In this document: positions 18,327 through 26,920 of the stretch, piece by piece
How positions within the stretch are numbered: the stretch's first letter is position 1
How the letters are laid out: every line of letters begins with the position of its first letter
From: REEB481 sp964586595
GTDB taxonomy: Bacteria > Bacteroidota > Bacteroidia > NS11-12g > UBA955
DNA: 64,000 bases
Reading direction: 5' to 3'
NCBI GenBank assembly: GCA_964586595.1
Contig: CAZPHB010000006.1
Location: 54,911-118,910, forward strand
Made by a program: the position numbers and the translations under genes
Notes under the pieces: model-generated
What the model saw: the letters and a program-made list of their open reading frames with translations, nothing else
The model's database searches: none
Told to the model about the DNA's origin: nothing

Positions 18327-18665
18327 GGTTTTGAATAAACGAGACGAAATAATATTCATAATATTAAGAAATAGTTAATGGAGCTTAAGGTTTTGCCTTG
18401 TTTTTTTAGTACCAAGGGTTGCAGCATGCCAAAGAAAACAATGAGGTTTTGGGCGATTCCTCCATACGCTTCATGGTTTAATCTTTTGCAGCCTTTTGGT
18501 TTGCCCGATTGTATTCGCGGATGCCGGCTCCTTTGGCTTCGGGAAAATGTGTTGTATGTTGAGCATCAAGCGGTGAAAAAATCCATTTCCTAGGTGTGCC
18601 TGTAGAAAAACCAATACAGCCTTTGGTAATCACATAAATCCTTTTCCACAGCAGGGCATTTGCCT
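18327..18665. other. Intergenic region between divergent receptor and acyltransferase genes
   Basis: About 340 bases without a convincing gene. A 71-codon open frame on the plus strand (18378-18593) has no signal or recognisable similarity and is probably chance. The part next to the receptor gene is AT-rich and should hold its promoter, but I see no clear TAnnTTTG there. No stable hairpin or riboswitch-like structure stood out. Confidence 0.6.
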
Positions 18666-18673
18666 TATTTTTG
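18666..18673 (+). promoter_or_regulatory. -7 promoter element for the acyltransferase gene
   Basis: TATTTTTG fits TAnnTTTG and ends 11 bases before the ATG at 18685. Confidence 0.5.
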
Positions 18674-18684
18674 CCGAAAATCTT

Positions 18685-19908
18685 ATGGCTGAAATCATCC
18701 GCATGCCCAAAATGAGCGATACCATGACCGAAGGTGTTGTGGTGAAATGGCTTGTTAAAGAGGGCGACCCGATAAAATCAGGCGACATCATTGCCGAGGT
18801 AGAAACCGATAAGGCTACCATGGATTTTGAATGTTATAGCAAGGGAACGCTGCTGCATATTGCCGTGAAGGAAGGCCAGAGCGTTCCGGTTGACGGAATC
18901 GTGGCCGTGGTTGGACAACCCGGCGAAGACTTCCAGGGATTGTTGTCGGCTCCGGCTTCAGCATCCAAGGCAGAAGCGCCCGTTGCCGACAACGCTTCGG
19001 CACCTGTTCAAACGCCCGCGCCCGCTTCTGTTCCTGTAACAACAACAACTACTACAACCACAAGAATCCTTGCCTCTCCATTGGCGAAAAAATTGGCCGC
19101 CGACAAAGGAATCGATTTATCGGCGGTGAAGGGCAGTGGCGAGAATGGCCGTATTGTCAAGCAAGATGTTGAAAATTATACCGGCAGCGCCGTTGCTACT
19201 CCTTCCGCAGTAGCGTTTACCGGCACTGAAAGTTATGAAGAGGTTCCGGTTTCGCAGATGCGCAAAACTATTGCCGCGCGCCTGAGTGAGAGCAAGTTCT
19301 CTGCGCCGCACTTCTACCTGACCATTGAAATCAACATGAACAAAGCTGTGCAGGCACGTGAACAGATGAACCAAATCAGTGATGTGAAAATCAGCATGAA
19401 CGATTTGGTGATTAAAGCATCCGCAGCTGCGCTGCGCAAACATCCCAAGATCAACAGTTCTTGGCTGGGCAATACCATCCGTTACAACCACCACATCAAT
19501 ATTGGCGTGGCCATGGCCGTGGAAGAGGGATTGCTGGTTCCTGTGGTGCGTTTTGCCGATCAGAAGAACCTCAGTCAAATCAGCAGTGAAGTGAAAGAAT
19601 ACGGCGCACGTGCCAAAGCGAAGAAACTGCAACCGCAGGACTGGGCAGGAAATACCTTTACCATCAGCAACTTAGGCATGTTTGGTATAGAGGAATTTAC
19701 CGCCATCATCAACCCTCCGGATGCCTGTATTTTGGCTGTGGGCGCGGTGAAGGAAACCGTGGGTGTGGTGAATGGGGAAATCAAACCCGTTAAGGTGATG
19801 AAGGTAACGCTGAGCTGCGACCACCGTGTGGTGGATGGCGCAAGCGGAGCGCAATTCCTGCAAACACTAAAGCAGCTGCTCGAAGAACCTGTGCGCTTGC
19901 TGGTGTAA
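18685..19908 (+). CDS. pdhC: Dihydrolipoamide acetyltransferase (E2 of pyruvate dehydrogenase)
   Basis: This E2 component carries acetyl groups on a lipoyl arm and passes them to CoA. The 407-residue protein has one lipoyl domain (1-80, lipoyl Lys43 in ETDKATM), an Ala/Pro/Thr-rich linker with a run of eight Thr before residue 128, a peripheral-subunit-binding domain (about 128-165, ASPLAKKLAADKGIDL), and the catalytic domain (about 185-407) with the DHRVVDG motif at 379-385 (His380, Asp384). It is closest to pyruvate dehydrogenase E2, although a branched-chain or 2-oxoglutarate role cannot be excluded by sequence alone. The E1 and E3 genes are not beside it. It has its own promoter and a strong terminator. 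Confidence 0.93.
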   Translation: MAEIIRMPKMSDTMTEGVVVKWLVKEGDPIKSGDIIAEVETDKATMDFECYSKGTLLHIAVKEGQSVPVDGIVAVVGQPGEDFQGLLSAPASASKAEAPVADNASAPVQTPAPASVPVTTTTTTTTRILASPLAKKLAADKGIDLSAVKGSGENGRIVKQDVENYTGSAVATPSAVAFTGTESYEEVPVSQMRKTIAARLSESKFSAPHFYLTIEINMNKAVQAREQMNQISDVKISMNDLVIKASAAALRKHPKINSSWLGNTIRYNHHINIGVAMAVEEGLLVPVVRFADQKNLSQISSEVKEYGARAKAKKLQPQDWAGNTFTISNLGMFGIEEFTAIINPPDACILAVGAVKETVGVVNGEIKPVKVMKVTLSCDHRVVDGASGAQFLQTLKQLLEEPVRLLV

Positions 19909-19930
19909 GGATGTCCGTCGAAAACAATCA

Positions 19931-19966
19931 AGAAAGCGCGGGCAATTTGTCCGCGCTTTCTTTTTC
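19931..19966 (+). terminator. Terminator after the acyltransferase gene
   Basis: An 11-bp perfect stem (19931-19941 with 19951-19961) with a 9-base loop is followed by a T run. It lies 22 bases after the stop codon. Confidence 0.88.
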
Positions 19967-20187
19967 AGGAATGTTTGAGATGCATGGTTCAGTTTCGTTC
20001 GGTTCATGAATCCTTTAATTCCGGCTTTAAAGCAGGCATTCAGTCGCGGTTCAAACAACATTGCCGTGTTCCGTTTCGGTGAAGGATGTTTACACCTTTG
20101 GCTGTGTAATAACTAAATTTCACCCCCAAGCGTGAGCCATCAAACCAAGTACAGGCTTTGTTTTGGAACCTCTAAACCATTACAGAT

Positions 20188-20589
20188 ATGAAAAGATTAA
20201 TGAGCATTTTGATGTGCAGCGCTTTGCTGTTTGCATGCAAAGACACAGAGCCCACCGGTCCCACGGACAAACCAGCACCCGATTACAAGGTACAGGGCAG
20301 ATGGGTCATCATGAATTCTACCTTGTTCGAGTTTACCGACAGTCTGATGTACACCATTTACTCGGCGGATGGAAAATTTGGAACCATCAAAGATGCGATT
20401 CCCAACCCCAAACCATGGTGGACCAAAGGTGATTCGTTATTCATTGAACACGGTCGGACTTCCATTGCTAAATACAAAATGGTATTCAGATGCGACGGTA
20501 AGGTGTTGGATTTGAAGAGCAATGCTTCTGGCCAGTACACAACCTTGAGTTGGTACAAGGAGGGTTTTGACATGGCTACCTGTCCTTAA
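20188..20589 (+). CDS. Small lipoprotein of unknown function
   Basis: The 133-residue product has a lipoprotein signal ending LLFAC (Cys at about residue 17) and a Thr/Pro-rich linker. The remaining domain contains alternating strands and motifs such as GRWVIMNS and GDSLFIEHG that suggest a lipocalin-like beta-barrel, as in many Bacteroidota lipoproteins; this is inference. The TPR/HTH gene begins 35 bases downstream on the same strand, so they may form an operon. No exact TAnnTTTG lies directly upstream. Confidence 0.72.
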   Translation: MKRLMSILMCSALLFACKDTEPTGPTDKPAPDYKVQGRWVIMNSTLFEFTDSLMYTIYSADGKFGTIKDAIPNPKPWWTKGDSLFIEHGRTSIAKYKMVFRCDGKVLDLKSNASGQYTTLSWYKEGFDMATCP

Positions 20590-20624
20590 TGCTGAACGCT
20601 GTTGTTACAACCGCAAAGGAGTAA

Positions 20625-22235
20625 ATGGCGAAGTTTTTTTGTGTACTGGCAGCGCTTCTTTGTGTTTCAATCCGGGGTGAATCGGCCGAGGTCCGGTCGA
20701 TTCACCTGCGGAACGTTTGGGAAAACGCTTCAGCGGAAGACACTGCGCGCTTTCATGCGCTGGAAGTTTTTTACGAATTAAACCATCAGACGAATCCGGA
20801 TACCACCTTATCAGCCCTGGAATACCACCTAAAGCTGGCTGTGGATAAAGGTGATTTAACGGAGCAGTTTTATGCCCTGAAGCGCCAGGGAAATATTTTG
20901 CGCTTGCAGCGCAAATATGATAAGGCTCTGGAAACCTATCATAGGGCAGGGAATATAGCCGGGTCGTTGAACAACAGTTTGTTTCAAGCCGACATACTCG
21001 GAAACATTGGCAATGTTTATGTGTATCAATCGGACTACCTGAATGCATCCAGGTTTTTCTATGAAGCCTTGGATATTTATGAGCGATTCAACCACAAGAA
21101 AGGCATCATTCGGATGCATACGAGCATCGGTAATGTGTTTCTCATCATCAAAAAATACAATTTGGCCCTCGATTATTATTTGAAGGTGCTGAATGGAATG
21201 GATCCGGCGAATGACCGGGATAAAACGCTTGGCATCATATACAGCAACATCGGCCTTTCGTATTATTGGCTGGGGGATTATGAGCGTGCACGCGGCTTTT
21301 GTGAAAAAGGTATTGCCAACTTCGAACACAACGGAAATTTGATTTTTGCTGCTGATTCCTACGGTGATTTGGCGCGTGTTTATGAAAAATCAAAGGACTA
21401 TCAGAAAGCAAAAGAGGCCATTGAACAATGCCTGGCCCTGAATACACGACTGCGTGTGGAAGAAGGTATTGTAGAAGCGAAGCTCATTCAGGCGCAACTG
21501 GCCTTTCATGAACATCCGGAACAGGGGTTGTTGTTGGCTGAACCCTTGATGGATGAGGTGCGGAAATTCGACAACAAGGGCCTGAAAAAAGAGCTGTATT
21601 TTCTGTTATATCAATGCTACAAACAAATTGGAAACGATGGGAAATCGCTCGAAATGCACGAGTTGTATTCTTTGTTTTCTGACAGTGTGAACCAGGAACT
21701 GCATCAATTTGAAATCCTCCAAGAGGTGATTCAGCGAGAACATCAAGTACAATTGGCACAGTTTCATGCCAGAAACAAGGAGGCTTCGAACGCGGCAAGG
21801 ATGAAACAGTTAACAATGCTTGCCGTGGTGGCGTTCACCATCTTGATTTTGGCGGCAACGGCGCTGTTGGTGTTTCAGCAGTATCGGGCCAGGAATAAAG
21901 CCAGGCTGCATGAACTGTTGGCGGAAATAGAAACCCTGAAAAAGAACAATCAGCGGAAATTGGTGGTACATGCAGAAGCGTTTCGTTTAAACAGGGAACA
22001 AATAGAGTTGACCTTGTCGCGTAAATTGAATGAAACAGATTGGCTGGTATTGAATATTCTACTCAGCAATCCTACCATTTCGAATAAAAAGCTGGCGGAA
22101 CAGGCGAACCTGAGTATTGACGGGATCGGTTCATCCCTGCGCAGGATGTACGAGTATTTTGAGGTTGGAGAATCAAAGTATAAGAAGGTAGCCTTGATTA
22201 CCGCAGCCATTCAATCTTCAGGTGGGGTTTCTTGA
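20625..22235 (+). CDS. TPR-repeat membrane protein with C-terminal HTH
   Basis: The 536-residue protein looks like a one-component sensor-regulator of the type common in Bacteroidota. Parts: signal peptide (about 1-20); tetratricopeptide repeats over about 60-380 (for example LGNIGNVYVYQSDYLNASRFF and IYSNIGLSYYWLGDYERA); one membrane helix at about 396-416 (LAVVAFTILILAATALLVF); a coiled-coil stretch; and a C-terminal winged or LuxR-like helix-turn-helix with NPTISNKKLAEQANLSIDGIGSSLRRMYEYF. The TPRs would lie in the periplasm and the HTH in the cytoplasm. The target genes are unknown. It may be transcribed with the lipoprotein gene upstream, which could be a signal partner (inference). Confidence 0.82.
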   Translation: MAKFFCVLAALLCVSIRGESAEVRSIHLRNVWENASAEDTARFHALEVFYELNHQTNPDTTLSALEYHLKLAVDKGDLTEQFYALKRQGNILRLQRKYDKALETYHRAGNIAGSLNNSLFQADILGNIGNVYVYQSDYLNASRFFYEALDIYERFNHKKGIIRMHTSIGNVFLIIKKYNLALDYYLKVLNGMDPANDRDKTLGIIYSNIGLSYYWLGDYERARGFCEKGIANFEHNGNLIFAADSYGDLARVYEKSKDYQKAKEAIEQCLALNTRLRVEEGIVEAKLIQAQLAFHEHPEQGLLLAEPLMDEVRKFDNKGLKKELYFLLYQCYKQIGNDGKSLEMHELYSLFSDSVNQELHQFEILQEVIQREHQVQLAQFHARNKEASNAARMKQLTMLAVVAFTILILAATALLVFQQYRARNKARLHELLAEIETLKKNNQRKLVVHAEAFRLNREQIELTLSRKLNETDWLVLNILLSNPTISNKKLAEQANLSIDGIGSSLRRMYEYFEVGESKYKKVALITAAIQSSGGVS

Positions 22236-22270
22236 GCGTGTTCGTGTCTTGGTAGGTGTGGTGTTAAGTC

Positions 22271-22366
22271 CGCGTAAGGGATGGCAGCGAAAAGCCCGCA
22301 GGCCCGCCATTCAGGGCTGAGGACTTGCAGCGTACAGCCCGACCCCGCGAACGCGGGGTTACGCCC
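22271..22366 (+). ncRNA. Candidate structured RNA element
   Basis: An RNA-like fold can be drawn in this intergenic stretch. The outer stem pairs GCGTAA (22272-22277) with TTACGC (22359-22364). Inside are a stem AGCCC/GGGCT (22293-22297 with 22314-22318) and a 6-bp hairpin CCCCGC-GAAC-GCGGGG (22343-22358). The unpaired segments GGGATGGCAGCGA and CTTGCAGCG...ACAGCCCGACC look like those of a recurrent intergenic motif I remember from Bacteroidota genomes (possibly the Flavo-1 type), but I could not verify this. It starts 36 bases after the TPR/HTH stop and precedes a converging gene. Confidence 0.5.
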
Positions 22367-22391
22367 GAAATAAACTGGATGGTATTCAATG

Positions 22392-22422
22392 AACACGCAC
22401 CGCCGTTCGGGCAGTGCGTGTT
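22392..22422. terminator. Hairpin between converging genes
   Basis: AACACGCAC (22392-22400) pairs perfectly with GTGCGTGTT (22414-22422), and the loop contains an additional GCC/GGC pairing. It lies between the TPR/HTH gene and the DUF3108 gene, 24 bases past the latter's stop. There is no strong T run on either side, so it is only a possible terminator. Confidence 0.45.
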
Positions 22423-22445
22423 GTTGTGTTTGCGGGGTTTAGGGA

Positions 22446-23255
22446 TTACTTCAACAGCGCATCAAAGGTATTTCGCAGGTTTTCATAGGCGGTGATGTCC
22501 ACTTTTACGCTGCCCACTTTGATGGCGCTTTCCACACGAATCGGAATTTTGTTCTTGTCGTCGGAAACCCAGATGGTCATGTCGTCATCTTCTTTAAACA
22601 CGCGATCTACCACCAATTTGGGGCGCAGTTTGATGCAACGCACCTTTCCGATATCGGTATTCAGCGTTTCGCGGCCAATGAACTTGAACTGCAGGTTATA
22701 GACCTTGTTGTCCAGGTACATATCTACGGGGTAGGTTTGGCCAATTTTGGCGGTGGTGAAATCCAGATTTCTGGCGTAGTAGATGGCGGAAGCAATGTCT
22801 TGGGTGTACACAGGCATGGCCATTTCTCCTTTGAGGTTCCGGAGTTTCTTTTGTTCGTGGTAGTAAATCACTGCATCTACGGCGCTGTATTTGTTTTCGC
22901 GCTTCGACATACTGTAGCGCAACGGAGCCATAGATTCTTCGTCGAGGTAGCTGTCAAACTTATCCCGCACTTTGTACATCCAGTCGAAGCTTTTGAGGGT
23001 TTCCCCTTCTGTGCGCACCAGAAACGCCTTGCGGGTTCCAATTTGCTGCATGACGGGATCTACACTCATGGTGATGCGCGCGGCATTGATCAGTCCGTAA
23101 TGCGCCCGATACGTGAGCTTCTCTCCTGCTTTGAAAGCGGTATTGGGCAATTTGCGGAAGCTGAAGCCATTGTCTTCCGGTTTTTGAAGCAAGAAGGAAC
23201 TAAAGCTGAGGCCCAGGGCCATAATGGCGATGATGAGGTGCTTTTTTGTGTTCAT
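22446..23255 (-). CDS. DUF3108 domain protein, exported
   Basis: The 269-residue protein has an N-terminal hydrophobic signal (MNTKKHLIIAIMALGLSFSS) and then matches DUF3108 over its length: AFKAGEKLTYRAHYGLINAA near 40-60, a middle FDSYLDEESM segment, and WVSDDKNKIPIRVESAIKVG near the C-terminus. The family has a large antiparallel beta fold and is thought to be periplasmic; its role is unknown to me. It follows the large M16 protease gene by 58 bases on the same strand and could be co-transcribed. Confidence 0.85.
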   Translation of the reverse strand: MNTKKHLIIAIMALGLSFSSFLLQKPEDNGFSFRKLPNTAFKAGEKLTYRAHYGLINAARITMSVDPVMQQIGTRKAFLVRTEGETLKSFDWMYKVRDKFDSYLDEESMAPLRYSMSKRENKYSAVDAVIYYHEQKKLRNLKGEMAMPVYTQDIASAIYYARNLDFTTAKIGQTYPVDMYLDNKVYNLQFKFIGRETLNTDIGKVRCIKLRPKLVVDRVFKEDDDMTIWVSDDKNKIPIRVESAIKVGSVKVDITAYENLRNTFDALLK

Positions 23256-23313
23256 ACTGCTTGGTTATTGATGGGAAGAAATCCAAATTCCGTTCCAAAG
23301 CATGAAACCGGCT

Positions 23314-26241
23314 TCAATAAGGAAAGAGGATGTTCATAGGAACAGATTCCACCGGTCCGTATCGTTCCAAACTTTTAAGTTCAATGTTCTTTTTTGAACC
23401 TACGATGGTGAGGTTGTATGGCTTTCCGCTGAAGTGTGTTTGGTGGAAGCGCACAATGTCGATGGGGGTCAATTGGGCGCAGTTGGTATAAACTGTTTTG
23501 CGTACGTCTTCATCCAAGCCAAGGCGGAGGGCCTCGTTGTAGCGGAACAGGATCTGGTCTTCAACATAGCGTGCGGATTCGATTTGTTTTCTGATGGAAG
23601 CGCGGGCAAGTTGCAGCATGCCTGCATCCATGGGCAGACTGTCGAGCAGTTCCTGCATGGCGCCGATGGCGTCGTGTAGTTTGTCGGATTGGGTGCCTAC
23701 GAAGGCAAAAACCTGGTTGTTTTTTTGTTTTTCATCAGGCGACGAGAAGTAGGAGTACGTGCTGTAGGCCAGGGCTTTGCTTTCACGGATGGATTGGAAC
23801 ACCACGCTGCCCATCCCTCCGCCAAAGTATTCATTGAACAACTGCACGGTAGCTTCCGTGCCGGCCTGGTATGTGCCGCTTGGGCGCTGCCAGCGCACAT
23901 CGGCCTGAACCATGTCGAAATGGGCGAAGTAAACCCGCGTTTGTTCAGGGGTTTTTTCCTGAAAGGTTTTGACGGGCGGGGCAGCCAGTGTTTTTACAGG
24001 TATGCGGTGTTGGGCGCCCAAGGTGTTCAGCAGGTCGGGCAGGGAACGTTGACCGTAGTAAAAAACCTTATGCGGGTAGGCGTTGAGGTTTTTGATGATG
24101 CCCAATAGGGCCTCCGGTTTCAGGGCTTTCAATTCGGCATTGCTGAGCGTGTATCGGAAGGGATTGTCTTTTCCGTAACGCGCATAACTGGACAATGCCT
24201 GGCTGATGCTGGATTTATCCAGCTTGGAATCTTCACGCTCTTTAATCGTGCGGTCCACGAGGTTTTTGAGTGCTTCTTTATCTGCGGCCGGTTTTTGTAA
24301 GAGTTCTTCCAGCAGGGTCAAAGCAGCATCAAAATGTTCTTCAGGACCAGACAAGGAGATGTAGCATTGTTTGTCGCCGGTGAATATGCCGTAATTACAT
24401 CCGAGGCTGTAAAACTTTCGGCTCAGCACCTCGTTGCTGAGGTTGGAGGTTCCAAGAAACTTGAAATAACTCAGGGCCAGTGGAAGTTCACGGATGTGGA
24501 GTCTTCCAAGGTCCAGCACGTAATTGAGGTTAAACAAACGGTTGTCGTTGTTCTTCACATACCAAACCGGAACCTGTCCGAGTGTGGCCTTCTGAATGTC
24601 TTTATTGAAATCAGCGAATACGGGCTTGAGGCTGTCTGATTTTTCCTGGAGCCATTCGGTGGTCCAATTGCTTTGTTTGTCCCGGTTGAGGGCCACCTGG
24701 CTGATTTCCGGCTTTTCGATTTTCGCACTTGCCGCAGGTGTACCCATTTTTTTGAATACTTCTATGCGGTCGTTGGCCAGGTATTCGTTGGCAAAAGCCA
24801 TAATTTCTTCTTTGGTGATGCGGCTCATTTCGTACAACTCATTTCTGGCAGCGTCGTAGCGCAGATCCGAGGTATAGGCGCTCATGAGCATCATGGCACG
24901 GCCCATATTGCTTTTCAGTTCATTAATTTCTGATATTTCTTCATTGAGGATGATGGAACGCAGCAACTCCGTGTCGAAGGTGCCTTTTTTTACCAGTTCC
25001 ACCTGTTCGAGCAGCAAGGTGCGCACCTCTTCCAGGCTTTGGCCTTCTTTCGGACGACCCATAAGCAGGAACAAGCCGTAGTCCTTCAGGACTTCAGCGG
25101 CGCTGTTGGCCGACAAAACTTTTTGTTGTTTCACCAGATTCAGGTCAATAAGGCCGGCGGAAGCATTGTTGAGGATCAGGTCCACCAATCGTGCGATGGT
25201 GGCTTCTTTGGTGCCGGCACCCGGTGTGCGGTAGCCGATCATGAGTTGTTCTGCTTCCGGTCCAAACACCGTTTTTGTTTCCGGTGCGGCGCGGGGCGGT
25301 TCCGGTTCGTAGCGATAAGGCGGAACAGCCGCGGGCTGCATGTTTCCGAAATGACCATCAATCATGCTTACCGCTTCATCGGGGTCGAAATCACCCACCA
25401 TAATGATGGCCATATTGTTGGGCACGTAGTACTTTTTGTAGTAGTCGCGAATGGCTTTTAGCGAAGGATTTTTCAGATGTTCTACGGTTCCGATGGTTGT
25501 TTGCAGGCCGTAGTTGTGCTTGCGGAACAAACCGGCCATCAGTGTTTCCCAGGCTTGGCTCATGTCGTCGTCCAGTGAGATGTTCTTTTCCTCATAAACG
25601 GCTTCCAGTTCGGTATGAAACAGACGTAAAACTGGGTTTCGGAAGCGTTCCGCTTCCAAAGAAATCCATTGGTGAAGCGCATTGGAGGGAATGTCGTTGA
25701 TGTACACCGTTTGCTCAAAGCTGGTGAATGCATTCGTGCCGGAAGCGCCGATGCTCTGGCACATCTTGTCGTATTCGTTGGCAACAGCAAAGGATGCAGC
25801 CAGTGCCGACACAGAGTCTATGGCGCGGTAAATGTGTTTGCGGGTCGCGGAATCCCGACTTTGGTTATAGGCGTCATACAGTTGGTCGATCTGTTCAAGA
25901 AACGCCTGTTCTTTCTGCCAATCCTGGGTTCCGTAGTTGTCGGTTCCCTTGAACAACATGTGTTCGAGGTAATGTGCCAGGCCGGTATTGTCGGCCGGGT
26001 CGTTTTTGCTCCCGGTTTTCACCGCAATCATGGTTTGAATGCGCGGTTTCGACTTGTTTTGGGAAGTGATGACCGTTAAACCGTTTTGCAGTTTGTAAAA
26101 CCTGGTTTTGAGCGGGTCGTTGCTCCAATAGGTGTATTCCCAGTCGCTGTTGCGAATTGTTTCATAGGTGCTGAGTTTTTGTTGCGCATGTAAACCAAAA
26201 GTAAACAGGGCAAACAGTAGGAGGAGTAGCTTACGCAACAT
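23314..26241 (-). CDS. M16 family zinc protease (pitrilysin-like, long form)
   Basis: This is a 975-residue metallopeptidase with a signal peptide (about 1-19, ending LHAQ), so it works in the periplasm or at the surface. The inverted zinc motif HxxEH is HYLEH at residues 90-94 in a GLAHYLEHMLFKGT context, and a distal glutamate is expected in the EAVYEEKN region. The long form contains two M16 halves, active N-terminal and inactive C-terminal, with R/Y-rich substrate-binding segments in the second half. It probably degrades peptides or short unfolded proteins. A shorter M16 enzyme is encoded at 50.1-51.3 kb. DUF3108 follows on the same strand. Confidence 0.93.
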   Translation of the reverse strand: MLRKLLLLLFALFTFGLHAQQKLSTYETIRNSDWEYTYWSNDPLKTRFYKLQNGLTVITSQNKSKPRIQTMIAVKTGSKNDPADNTGLAHYLEHMLFKGTDNYGTQDWQKEQAFLEQIDQLYDAYNQSRDSATRKHIYRAIDSVSALAASFAVANEYDKMCQSIGASGTNAFTSFEQTVYINDIPSNALHQWISLEAERFRNPVLRLFHTELEAVYEEKNISLDDDMSQAWETLMAGLFRKHNYGLQTTIGTVEHLKNPSLKAIRDYYKKYYVPNNMAIIMVGDFDPDEAVSMIDGHFGNMQPAAVPPYRYEPEPPRAAPETKTVFGPEAEQLMIGYRTPGAGTKEATIARLVDLILNNASAGLIDLNLVKQQKVLSANSAAEVLKDYGLFLLMGRPKEGQSLEEVRTLLLEQVELVKKGTFDTELLRSIILNEEISEINELKSNMGRAMMLMSAYTSDLRYDAARNELYEMSRITKEEIMAFANEYLANDRIEVFKKMGTPAASAKIEKPEISQVALNRDKQSNWTTEWLQEKSDSLKPVFADFNKDIQKATLGQVPVWYVKNNDNRLFNLNYVLDLGRLHIRELPLALSYFKFLGTSNLSNEVLSRKFYSLGCNYGIFTGDKQCYISLSGPEEHFDAALTLLEELLQKPAADKEALKNLVDRTIKEREDSKLDKSSISQALSSYARYGKDNPFRYTLSNAELKALKPEALLGIIKNLNAYPHKVFYYGQRSLPDLLNTLGAQHRIPVKTLAAPPVKTFQEKTPEQTRVYFAHFDMVQADVRWQRPSGTYQAGTEATVQLFNEYFGGGMGSVVFQSIRESKALAYSTYSYFSSPDEKQKNNQVFAFVGTQSDKLHDAIGAMQELLDSLPMDAGMLQLARASIRKQIESARYVEDQILFRYNEALRLGLDEDVRKTVYTNCAQLTPIDIVRFHQTHFSGKPYNLTIVGSKKNIELKSLERYGPVESVPMNILFPY

Positions 26242-26292
26242 TGTTTTTATGTGTATTGTTGGGGCAAAAATGAATGCATTCGGTGTAAAATG

Positions 26293-26323
26293 AAAAAGGC
26301 CGCATGTTTAGTGCGGCCTTTTT
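26293..26323 (-). terminator. Terminator after the lipoprotein gene
   Basis: A perfect 12-bp stem (26293-26304 with 26312-26323, loop of 7) with A and T ends can act in either direction. It lies 17 bases past the lipoprotein stop on the minus strand and about 50 bases before the M16 start. Confidence 0.87.
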
Positions 26324-26339
26324 CGTGTTTTTTGTTGAA

Positions 26340-26771
26340 TTAGCGGGTAAGGGTATAAGTGAATGTAAACAGGAAATTACCCTGTTTTACTTCACGGGTC
26401 CACACTTGTTTTTTCCGTTCGTTGGTGGTTACCGTGAAGTTCCAGGTAGCTTTACCTTTGGTGGCGTCATCGGTCACATTCATGTCCACTTTGGCTTCTT
26501 CGGGAATGCTCCAGCTGTCAATGGTATAGCTTTCTGAATTGCCGCCGGCCGAAACTTTAAAGGAACCGGTACCATCTTTTTTCAAGTCAACGGTGCCTAC
26601 GTTTTCAACAGAAACGGATTGACCGGGGTCAACAACACCGTTATTGCTCAGTTGAAATTCGTATTTGGCGATGTTCCAGGTTTGGTTGTCAAGGCGACTT
26701 TCCAGCGCTTTTTCCTTGGAGCATGATGTCAGAAAAAGAGTGCCAAGGGCGATGAGTGCAATTTTTTTCAT
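26340..26771 (-). CDS. Lipoprotein of unknown function (lipocalin-like)
   Basis: The 143-residue product starts MKKIALIALGTLFLTSCS with the lipobox Cys at residue 17. The mature domain has repeated beta strands and a DLKKDGTGSF motif as in lipocalin-like DUF families of Bacteroidota. An in-frame start 150 bases further upstream is possible, but that extension has no signal character, so I use 26771. It diverges from the AIM24 gene and ends at a clear terminator. Function unknown. Confidence 0.78.
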   Translation of the reverse strand: MKKIALIALGTLFLTSCSKEKALESRLDNQTWNIAKYEFQLSNNGVVDPGQSVSVENVGTVDLKKDGTGSFKVSAGGNSESYTIDSWSIPEEAKVDMNVTDDATKGKATWNFTVTTNERKKQVWTREVKQGNFLFTFTYTLTR

Positions 26772-26905
26772 GTTGCTTGATTTTATACCACGATAATAGA
26801 CGATTTCTGCCAAAAAATCTAAACACCCAACAAGGGGGCGCAAGAGTTTATCGATTGGGTTTGCTTTTTGATATTCCGTTAAATGCCTATTCTGGAGGCC
26901 CGTTG

Positions 26906-26913
26906 TACATTTG
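26906..26913 (+). promoter_or_regulatory. -7 promoter element for the AIM24 gene
   Basis: TACATTTG fits TAnnTTTG and ends 7 bases before the ATG at 26921. Confidence 0.6.
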
Positions 26914-26920
26914 AACCACA

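Noticed and set aside
18378..18593. A 71-codon plus-strand frame in the spacer between the Oar-like receptor and the acyltransferase gene.
   Set aside because: It shows no domain, no signal peptide and no nearby promoter element, and its composition is not convincing.
18971..19070. The run of Thr codons in the acyltransferase linker as a phase-variable tract.
   Set aside because: It is in-frame, codes a normal flexible linker, and the codons are mixed, so frame-shifting slippage is unlikely.
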